Source of the DNA: Candidatus Omnitrophica bacterium CG07_land_8_20_14_0_80_50_8
GTDB lineage: Bacteria > Omnitrophota > Gorgyraeia > 2-02-FULL-51-18
Assembly: GCA_002779345.1 (NCBI GenBank)
Contig: PEWW01000072.1
Location: forward strand, 1 to 5,383
Length of the DNA: 5,383 bases
Reading direction: 5' to 3'
This document shows positions 1-4,803 of this stretch, piece by piece. Both the position numbers and the translations under genes were made by a program. The stretch's first letter is position 1. Every line of letters begins with the position of its first letter. The notes under the pieces were generated by a model that saw only the letters and a list, made by a program, of their open reading frames with translations, was not told the origin of the DNA and searched no databases.

Positions 1-330
1 ATCAAAGATCTCTACGAAAAAAAGTGCGATAAAAATATTTGGCTCGTCTTCGGCAACCGCTATGAAACAGATATCCTTTATGGCGAGGAGTGGCAGGAGC
101 TGGTAAAAAAACACGCTAATTTTCATTTCATTCCGACGATCAGCCGCGGCGCCACCTGGACCGGCGAGAAAGCCTATGTCCAGGAGATCGTCAAAAGAGA
201 ATTCGCGGTCAAAACATCAGGTTATGATTTTTACGGCTGCGGATTAGTCTCCATGTGCCAGCAACTGAAGGCGGCCCTCATGGAGATGAACATCCCCAAA
301 GAGTTGATTCACTTCGAACAGTTCACCTAG
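1..330 (+). CDS. Ferredoxin-NADP reductase-type FAD/NAD(P)-binding oxidoreductase, C-terminal part (partial)
   Basis: The frame is open from the first base to TAG at 328-330, giving 109 residues of a gene that starts outside the window. The fragment reads as the C-terminal NAD(P)-binding half of the ferredoxin reductase superfamily. IWLVFGNRYETDILYGEEW (about residues 13-31) matches the family strand-loop in which a G-N/A-R motif is followed by D-I-L-Y. SRGATWTGEKAYVQEIV (about 48-64) matches the W-x-G-x-x-x-Y-V region. YGCGLVSMCQQL (about 78-89) matches the C-G-x-x-x-M nucleotide-binding loop. The end, IHFEQFT, resembles the usual E-x-F terminus. Such proteins move electrons between NAD(P)H and FAD, and often on to a ferredoxin, flavodoxin or fused Fe-S domain. 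The FAD-binding half, any Fe-S domain and the partner are not visible, so the substrate cannot be named. The gene runs toward the inverted repeat that begins 14 nt after its stop. Family assignment is fairly secure; specific function is unknown. Confidence 0.87.
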   Translation: MKDLYEKKCDKNIWLVFGNRYETDILYGEEWQELVKKHANFHFIPTISRGATWTGEKAYVQEIVKREFAVKTSGYDFYGCGLVSMCQQLKAALMEMNIPKELIHFEQFT

Positions 331-337
331 CACTAGG
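326..337 (+). other. Small hairpin spanning the stop codon of the reductase gene
   Basis: CCTAG at 326-330 and CTAGG at 333-337 are perfect reverse complements around a 2-nt spacer, and the left arm contains the TAG stop codon. The loop is very tight and no T-run follows, so it is not a convincing intrinsic terminator. It may be chance or a minor 3'-end structure. It lies just outside the larger inverted repeat that starts at 344. Confidence 0.25.
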
Positions 338-343
338 CTGCTT

Positions 344-526
344 GGCAAACGACCCGAATTGCTTCTCCGAACCCTTCCGCATGGCTTTATCGTAAACGAT
401 GGGAACCCTCGTCTAAATGCGCAAACCCCAGAATACTATTTTACGCATTTAGACGTCTCTCAACTCGTTTACGATAAAGCCATAGCAGCTCCAGGGAATC
501 CGTCGAAGCAATTCGTGCAGTTTGCC
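344..526. repeat. Large nested inverted repeat with four perfect stems separated by unpaired blocks
   Basis: Working inward, the paired arms are GGCAAAC (344-350) with 520-526, CGAATTGCTTC (355-365) with 505-515, a perfect 19-bp arm (381-399, starting ATGGCTTTATCG) with 465-483, and CGTCTAAATGCG (410-421) with 444-455. That is 49 exact base pairs. The separating internal loops are 4x4, 15x21 and 10x9 nt, and the terminal loop is 22 nt (422-443). GAACCCT occurs in both large left-hand unpaired blocks (369-375 and 403-409). A transcript from either strand could fold into a long rod, and the DNA could form a cruciform. No protein family is recognised in any reading frame across it. It could be a MITE-like element without a transposase, a structured non-coding RNA, a 3'-end structure of the upstream gene, or a recombination site. 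The stems are seen directly; the role is unknown. Confidence 0.85.
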
Positions 527-537
527 TCTACTTCCGG

Positions 538-543
538 TATAAT
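538..543 (+). promoter_or_regulatory. Possible -10 box (TATAAT) ahead of yjbQ
   Basis: TATAAT at 538-543 is a perfect match to the sigma-70 -10 consensus and lies between the inverted repeat and yjbQ. No good -35 hexamer is present at 16-18 bp spacing; the bases at 515-520 are GTGCAG. There is no extended TG motif. A start site about 7 nt downstream (near 550) would leave a leader of only a few bases and would exclude the Shine-Dalgarno site. The match may therefore be chance, or may drive a leaderless transcript. Confidence 0.3.
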
Positions 544-544
544 T

Positions 545-550
545 TGAGGA
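545..550 (+). promoter_or_regulatory. Ribosome binding site of yjbQ
   Basis: TGAGGA at 545-550 contains GAGG, with 4 nt between GAGG and the ATG at 554. It is a recognisable though closely spaced Shine-Dalgarno site and supports the start at 554. Confidence 0.55.
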
Positions 551-553
551 ATC

Positions 554-970
554 ATGAAATCACATCGTGAAACATTGACCATTCATACCAAAACGAAGCG
601 CGAATACCTCAACATCACTCCTCAGGTCGAGGCGGCTGTTCGGAAATCAGGAATTAAGGAAGGTCTTGTGCTTGTGAACCCCATGCACATTACGGCGAGC
701 TGCTATATCAATGATGATGAGCGCGGATTGATCCAGGATTTTGACGACTTCTTGGAAAAAACAGCTCCCTATGACGTAAAAAAATACCGTCATCACCAGA
801 CCGGAGAAGACAACGGAGACGCGCATCTTAAAAGACAGCTGTTTGGACGCGAAGTGGTAGCGGCCATCACGGCGGGTAAGCTCGACTTCGGGCCTTGGGA
901 ACAGATTTTTTACGCGGAATTCGACGGACAGCGTGACAAAAGAGTTTTGATTAAAATAATCGGGGAATAA
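554..970 (+). CDS. yjbQ: YjbQ/UPF0047 family protein (secondary thiamine-phosphate synthase-type)
   Basis: This is a complete 138-residue protein of the usual length for the YjbQ/UPF0047 family. The family signatures appear in order: NPMHITAS (residues 42-49), the acidic NDDE at 53-56, [17 protein letters not shown] (78-94) with the conserved histidines and acidic residues that line the putative metal-binding active site, [18 protein letters not shown] (108-125), and the basic C-terminal strand RVLIKIIGE. Family members form small cytoplasmic barrel-like trimers. E. coli YjbQ has been linked to weak thiamine-phosphate synthase activity, which is the source of the common product name; the physiological role is not settled. 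All key residues are intact. ATG at 554 has a GAGG site upstream. The stop codon directly abuts that of the convergent gene on the other strand, and the upstream side is the inverted repeat, so the gene is probably transcribed alone. Confidence 0.93.
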   Translation: MKSHRETLTIHTKTKREYLNITPQVEAAVRKSGIKEGLVLVNPMHITASCYINDDERGLIQDFDDFLEKTAPYDVKKYRHHQTGEDNGDAHLKRQLFGREVVAAITAGKLDFGPWEQIFYAEFDGQRDKRVLIKIIGE

Positions 971-1510
971 TTAAGACAAAAGCCCGCGATGTCTGTAGTC
1001 GTCGAACAGTTTCTTAAAATCCGTATTTGCCGACTTAGCCACTTGATCGCAAATGAACACCAGCATCGAAAGCTGCCAGATCTCTTCGCTGCCGGTAACA
1101 AGGCCGGCGGTCACGTTTTCTTCGCGCTGAAGCCGATTGCCGTAATGCTCCAACGCCTTCGGAAGGCGCCCCTCAAAAACATCCAAAGCGTCGGTTTTGT
1201 TATTGTACTTCATGGAAGGCAACGATACTCCGCGGACCAGGAAAAAACTTTTCAGAATATCTTCGTTCATCCCGAGGCCTTCCTCAAACTCAAAACCCTC
1301 GAATTGAGGCATGTTGTGCGGCAGAACGATCGAGGGTTTCTCAACCGTGATCTCACCCTTGCGAACCACGGTGTCTCCGGGATTTACGAGCGATTCTGAA
1401 AGAAAAATATAGGGCAAAAGCGTCGTCTCAAACGTTTGCAAGGGCTGAACGCGAGGCCTGATAATTTCCGTTGTTTTAAGCGCTTTTTCCCAAGCGTCCT
1501 GAATATTCAC
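971..1510 (-). CDS. Conserved-looking protein of unknown function (179 aa)
   Basis: I do not recognise this protein. It runs from GTG at 1510 to TAA at 971. The start is forced upstream by an in-frame TAA only 6 nt before the GTG, and a strong GGAGGA lies 11 nt away. No signal peptide or clear membrane segment is visible, so it is probably cytoplasmic. Residues about 30-75 look beta-rich (for example LPYIFLSESLVNPGDTVV), with P-G-D turns and repeated E/K strands. The C-terminal half looks helical and includes EEIWQLSMLVFICDQVAK and a final basic DDYRHRG. It has two adjacent Phe-Glu units in EGFEFEEGLG. Codon use resembles its neighbours, and the overlapping plus-strand frames match no family. 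It lies downstream of mrp on the same strand with a 67-nt gap and converges on yjbQ with no intergenic base. It is probably a real gene, judged by its length, its RBS and its fit between neighbours. Confidence 0.75.
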   Translation of the reverse strand: MNIQDAWEKALKTTEIIRPRVQPLQTFETTLLPYIFLSESLVNPGDTVVRKGEITVEKPSIVLPHNMPQFEGFEFEEGLGMNEDILKSFFLVRGVSLPSMKYNNKTDALDVFEGRLPKALEHYGNRLQREENVTAGLVTGSEEIWQLSMLVFICDQVAKSANTDFKKLFDDYRHRGLLS

Positions 1511-1521
1511 GACTTAAGCCA

Positions 1522-1527
1522 TCCTCC
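1522..1527 (-). promoter_or_regulatory. Ribosome binding site of the 179-aa unknown gene
   Basis: On the minus strand GGAGGA occupies 1527-1522, with 11 nt to the GTG at 1510. The motif is strong but the spacing is long. No other usable start lies nearer, because an ATG at 1522-1520 is followed at once by GCT TAA. This supports the GTG start. Confidence 0.55.
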
Positions 1528-1577
1528 AAATTTCAGCTATGTTAACATGACCGGATAATTTTTTAAAGACCAAATCG

Positions 1578-2702
1578 TCAACTACTGCCGCTTGAGTCTA
1601 ATTTCCTCAACAGCTCAAACCCGTAAAGACCCGTCGCGTGGCCGTCGCTAAAGATAATATGGAGCGCATAGCGGCCCACCGGTTGTATCGCAACGGCGCG
1701 CAAGCCGTCAGCGATGCCCAGCGGATCGGTCTTTTTGGCGCCGGTCAACTCATCCACGCATGCGGCGCACGGACAAACCATGCGAAGCGCCTTTGGAGTG
1801 AAACTGCTTTTTTTGCCGTCGTTCCATTCAATCTGGATCTGGGGCTGGTTGACCGGTCCTATCTTCACGGGAACATTTCTGCAGCCGCCTTGCGTATTAC
1901 GGATATTCACCAAAGAGACAAGGCGTTCGGCAATTTGAATGAATGCCTTGGCAGCCAAATGCTCAGGGTTTCCGTGAACGATCGGCTCTCCCGCGTCCGA
2001 GGTCAAGCGAATCGAGGTGTCGAGTGAAATGCCGCCTAGGTATGGGATCTCCAAGGTCTCGGCGGCCTTTTTAGCGCCGCCTGAGCCAAAGATTTCTTCC
2101 GTAGAGCCGCAATGGCTGCAGACGAAATGACTCATATTTTCGATAACGCCCAAAATGGGGGTGTTCAACTTGTCAAACATCACGATCGCCTTTTGAGCCA
2201 CATGCCATGCCACGTCCTGCGGCGTCGAAACAATCACCGCGCCGGTCAACGGAATCGTCTGGCATAAACTCAGCGGGACGTCCCCCGTCCCCGGCGGAAG
2301 GTCGATCATGAGATAATCCAACTCTCCCCAGTCCACAAGCTCCAAAAAATCACTCACCATTTTATGCAACATCGGGCCGCGCCAGATAACCGCTTCGTTG
2401 ACCGGTACAAAAAAACCCATCGAAATAACTTTTAATCCGTATCGTATCACCGGGAGTATGCGGCGGTTCGCTTGAACCGGTTTTTCCGAAATTCCCAAAA
2501 TCGTCGGAATGCTCGGGCCGTAGACATCGGCATCCATCAAACCCACCCGCGCGCCCGACCGAACCAACGCCAGAGCGATATTAGCGCTTACCGTCGACTT
2601 GCCGACCCCGCCTTTCCCGCTGGCAATGGGGATAATATTTTTTACGTTCGGCAGTGAACGGTTCTTATTTGCTTCCAGAACACTTCCTGCTGGTAAATTC
2701 AT
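1578..2702 (-). CDS. mrp: Mrp/ApbC/NBP35-family Fe-S cluster carrier ATPase fused to a C-terminal DUF971 domain
   Basis: Mrp-type P-loop ATPases bind and deliver Fe-S clusters to apoproteins in the cytoplasm. Numbering here starts from an upstream ATG at 2723. The deviant Walker A GKGGVGKST is at 36-44, the switch I motif DADVYGPS at 64-71, and Walker B/switch II IDLPPGTGD at 140-148. ENMSHFVCSHCG at 195-206 carries the C-x-x-C (C202, C205) that bridges a cluster at the dimer interface. Residues about 296-375 match DUF971, the N-terminal domain of gamma-butyrobetaine hydroxylase-like proteins: IEWNDGKK, CPCAAC (C317, C319, C322) and FSDGHATGLYGFELLRKL with H362, the expected 3-Cys/1-His metal site. 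The N-terminal DUF59/MIP18-like domain of many Mrp proteins is absent. The chosen start is ATG at 2702 (374 aa), which has GGAGG five nt upstream; the ATG at 2723 has no proper RBS and sits in a hairpin. The gene follows gspM by 49 nt and may share its transcript. Confidence 0.93.
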   Translation of the reverse strand: MNLPAGSVLEANKNRSLPNVKNIIPIASGKGGVGKSTVSANIALALVRSGARVGLMDADVYGPSIPTILGISEKPVQANRRILPVIRYGLKVISMGFFVPVNEAVIWRGPMLHKMVSDFLELVDWGELDYLMIDLPPGTGDVPLSLCQTIPLTGAVIVSTPQDVAWHVAQKAIVMFDKLNTPILGVIENMSHFVCSHCGSTEEIFGSGGAKKAAETLEIPYLGGISLDTSIRLTSDAGEPIVHGNPEHLAAKAFIQIAERLVSLVNIRNTQGGCRNVPVKIGPVNQPQIQIEWNDGKKSSFTPKALRMVCPCAACVDELTGAKKTDPLGIADGLRAVAIQPVGRYALHIIFSDGHATGLYGFELLRKLDSSGSS

Positions 2703-2707
2703 GCATT

Positions 2708-2712
2708 CCTCC
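2708..2712 (-). promoter_or_regulatory. Ribosome binding site deciding the mrp start
   Basis: On the minus strand GGAGG occupies 2712-2708, followed by AATGC and the ATG at 2702-2700. Spacing of 5 nt is good. The alternative ATG at 2723-2721 is preceded only by GGGG directly against the codon, so this site favours translation from 2702. Confidence 0.65.
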
Positions 2713-2721
2713 ACGGCCGTC

Positions 2722-2737
2722 ATCCCCGGTTGGGGAT
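2722..2737 (-). promoter_or_regulatory. Hairpin between gspM and mrp
   Basis: The top strand reads ATCCCCGGTTGGGGAT, a 6-bp perfect stem with a 4-nt loop. In the minus-strand transcript it would fold just before the mrp RBS and would bury part of the upstream ATG at 2723-2721. A weaker CCC/GGG pair follows at 2741-2750. No T-run follows on either strand, so it is not a standard intrinsic terminator. It could stabilise an mRNA end, separate gspM from mrp translation, or be incidental. Confidence 0.45.
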
Positions 2738-2751
2738 CAACCCACTTGGGA

Positions 2752-3288
2752 CTAAGAAACCGTTATCTTTGCCAGACTAATGGAACCCTTAATGATATTA
2801 GAGTCCTTATCTTTAGCAGTTAAATGAATTTTTTCCGCATAAATAAGGTCCTCGGCATCATTGAGGTGATACAAAAACTGCATCAAGGCCTCCGGGGTAC
2901 CCTCCATATTAGCGTCAATCTTGTACTCGTTGTAGAAGGAGTACTTTCTTGAAGATTGGGGCCTAAGGTCGCTGACATACAATCCGTTCTGGCGCGCCAA
3001 ACTCTCGATGGCGGATAAGCTTTGCGCGGTTTCTTCTTCGTCGGAGCCTGCCTTTCTTAAAAATTTTTTATGATTTTTGAAATTGTTTGAGACCCTGTCC
3101 TTTTCATTAAGATTTCTGAGCGCCATGATCAATTTCAACTCGCTGGTTCTGACTTCATTTCGTAAAACGTCGATTTTTTCACCGATCGGATGAACCATCA
3201 ACCTATCGCCAAACGCCGCCAGGACCGCTATAGCGGCAAAGACAAGCCCCATTTTCTCTTTTCTGGAAATTTTAGACCATTGGATCAT
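2752..3288 (-). CDS. gspM: GspM/PilO-like type II secretion or pilus inner-membrane platform protein
   Basis: This is a 178-residue bitopic protein. It has a short basic cytoplasmic N-terminus (WSKISRKEK), one hydrophobic segment at about residues 13-27 (MGLVFAAIAVLAAFG), a charged helical or coiled-coil stretch at about 35-80, and a periplasmic domain at about 90-178. That domain has the PilO/GspM pattern: LSAIESLARQNGLYVSDLRP, then EGTPEALMQFLYHLNDAEDLI (129-149), then alternating strands at the C-terminus. This is the ferredoxin-like fold that dimerises with PilN or GspL. Sequence conservation in this family is low, so the call rests on topology, the EGT-x4-FLYxL motif and position. It starts 6 nt after the stop of the GspL-like gene, with a weak GTGAGA site overlapping that stop, which suggests translational coupling. 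GspM versus PilO is a matter of naming; the neighbouring GspK favours GspM. Confidence 0.8.
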   Translation of the reverse strand: MIQWSKISRKEKMGLVFAAIAVLAAFGDRLMVHPIGEKIDVLRNEVRTSELKLIMALRNLNEKDRVSNNFKNHKKFLRKAGSDEEETAQSLSAIESLARQNGLYVSDLRPQSSRKYSFYNEYKIDANMEGTPEALMQFLYHLNDAEDLIYAEKIHLTAKDKDSNIIKGSISLAKITVS

Positions 3289-3294
3289 AGCATC

Positions 3295-4803
3295 TCACTT
3301 GATCAATCCCTGTATTTCAAAATCCGCGAATTCATTTTGATTTTCTTTTTTCTTAGACGTGTAAGAGTTTTTCACATGAGTAAAACAACTTGATTTCTCA
3401 AGCGCCGATACAAATTTAAAGACGTCCGACATGGACTGGGCACGGCCTTTGAGCAAAATTTGTTTTCTTCTTTCAATGTCCACCTCGGTGAGATAAACTC
3501 CGTTGGGAATAAGTCTATATAACTCATCCACGCTCTGGATCATATTTCCGCGGGCGGTTTGCCGCTCACGCGCTAATTTAGAAACCAGCCTCATTTTCTC
3601 CACGGTCTGAACATCATTCTGAATGCTGTTAAGCTTCTGCCGAAGCTCCCGAATATAGGCCCCTTGCTGATAAAAATAAACAAGCCCCGCCAAACAAAAT
3701 AGGCCGATCACAGCGATCGATAAAATACCCGTCAATGTGAGCTGATTGCGTTTAATTTCCATAAATCTTTCGATCTTGTTTTCGGCCGGCAGAAAATTGC
3801 ACGCGTTTTCACCGTTCTTTCGATAAATGATCCCAAAAAGCGGCGTCAGGGATAGATAACGGAACCGCTGATCCTGACTAAAAGGCCTTAAGTCCTTTCC
3901 CAGGTAATCCTCGGGCGTTGAAACAGTATCACAGGAGACACCCAGAGGCCCCGTCAATACAGGGCCCAGCCCCGCGACACTTTTTGAAGACCCTGTGAGG
4001 TAAACTCGCCCGATCCTCGCGCCCTTGGACTCCTCGTGATAGAGGTCCATCGCCCGCCTAAGTTCTTCGGCGAACTTATCTCGGCAGCTGTCCCATTCGT
4101 CAATGAGATGGTTAGAACCTATCAGCAGGTTTTTCGTATAGACCAACTGCTTGTTTTCAATGACCAAAAAATCGGTGTAATTCGAGTCAATATCAACCAC
4201 GGCAATACAACGCTTTTTTTCCAGAAATTCCTCGGACATGCAAAAACCGGTAAACCAATCGTAAACACCTTCCGTGCTGAGTTCCACGCGGTCGACGGGG
4301 ATCCCGGCTTTTTCAAGCGTTTCGAGACGTTCTTTGACCAAACTCCGTCGCGCGATCGTCAAAAGTACGCGGGTGTAGCCTTCTTTCACGCGGCCGATCA
4401 GCCGGGAAGAGAAGACGATCTCTTCCTTGGAATACGGCGTTTGTTTCCCCACCTGAAGTTGAATGATCTCATCTATTTCGGCGGGATTCTCGGAGGGCAG
4501 TTCAAGAATTCGCAAGGTCGCCAATTGGCGCGGTAAAGACATGACAACGGTGCCGTGCCTAGACAAGCCAAACTCTTTGGAAACGCGGGATAACATATTC
4601 TCAACGGGTTCTTTGATCTGCGAAAGCTTGCTAAAAAAAATTTTAGAAATAGTGCGGCGGCGGGCGACGGTATCCGCACGCAGAAATTTTATCCAATCGT
4701 TGCCGATCTCGACCACAGTCATCGAATGATCAAGCCAGGGCATCAGGTTTCTAAGATTCAATTTCAATTGGTTCGTCTCCGTTACTCTTGGCGCCAAAAC
4801 CAT
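3295..4803 (-). CDS. gspL: GspL-like PilM-PilN fusion protein of a type II secretion or pilus system
   Basis: This 502-residue protein has a cytoplasmic PilM-like actin fold at about residues 28-320, a transmembrane helix at about 354-377 and a periplasmic PilN-like part to the end. In the actin fold, VVEIGNDWIKF (30-40), VVDIDSNYTDFLVI (201-214) and VYLTGSSKSVAGL (266-278) occupy the phosphate and adenosine motif positions. They are degenerate, with Glu for Asp in the first and G-S-S for G-G-G in the last, as expected for GspL rather than an ATP-binding PilM. NFLPAENK (335-342) is the PilN-type lead-in to the membrane helix. A coiled coil (about 381-415) and the ferredoxin-like domain follow, with LIPNGVYLTEVDIE and FVSALEKSSCFTHVKNS. 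GspL links the secretion ATPase GspE to GspM and the pseudopilus. The ATG at 4803 overlaps gspK by 22 nt and lacks a clear RBS. A TTG at 4767, 9 nt after GGAG, is a credible alternative start. Confidence 0.88.
   Translation of the reverse strand: MVLAPRVTETNQLKLNLRNLMPWLDHSMTVVEIGNDWIKFLRADTVARRRTISKIFFSKLSQIKEPVENMLSRVSKEFGLSRHGTVVMSLPRQLATLRILELPSENPAEIDEIIQLQVGKQTPYSKEEIVFSSRLIGRVKEGYTRVLLTIARRSLVKERLETLEKAGIPVDRVELSTEGVYDWFTGFCMSEEFLEKKRCIAVVDIDSNYTDFLVIENKQLVYTKNLLIGSNHLIDEWDSCRDKFAEELRRAMDLYHEESKGARIGRVYLTGSSKSVAGLGPVLTGPLGVSCDTVSTPEDYLGKDLRPFSQDQRFRYLSLTPLFGIIYRKNGENACNFLPAENKIERFMEIKRNQLTLTGILSIAVIGLFCLAGLVYFYQQGAYIRELRQKLNSIQNDVQTVEKMRLVSKLARERQTARGNMIQSVDELYRLIPNGVYLTEVDIERRKQILLKGRAQSMSDVFKFVSALEKSSCFTHVKNSYTSKKKENQNEFADFEIQGLIK

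Noticed and set aside
359..547. A 62-codon open frame starting at TTG inside the inverted repeat
   Set aside because: It has no Shine-Dalgarno site, almost all of it is repeat arms, its sequence matches no family, and it ends just before the yjbQ start. It is a by-product of the repeat.
949..961. Hairpin GATTA-AAA-TAATC as a terminator for yjbQ
   Set aside because: The stem is five AT-rich pairs with a 3-nt loop, lies inside the coding sequence and is followed by GGGG, not a T-run.
989..1399. Open frame of 136 codons on the plus strand opposite the 179-aa gene
   Set aside because: It is nested within a minus-strand frame that has a strong RBS. The plus-strand product has no family features and no RBS of note.
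1553..1581. TTGACG (minus strand, 1581-1576) with TATCCG as a promoter for the 179-aa gene
   Set aside because: The -35-like hexamer is good, but the -10 candidate at 18 bp matches poorly and the -35 overlaps the mrp stop. The evidence is too weak to list it as a feature.
1638..2027. Open frame of 129 codons on the plus strand inside mrp
   Set aside because: It lies antisense to the clearly conserved Mrp-DUF971 coding sequence and shows no domain of its own.
4036..4536. Open frame of 166 codons on the plus strand inside gspL
   Set aside because: It is antisense to a well-supported PilM-like coding region, and the translation has no recognisable motif.
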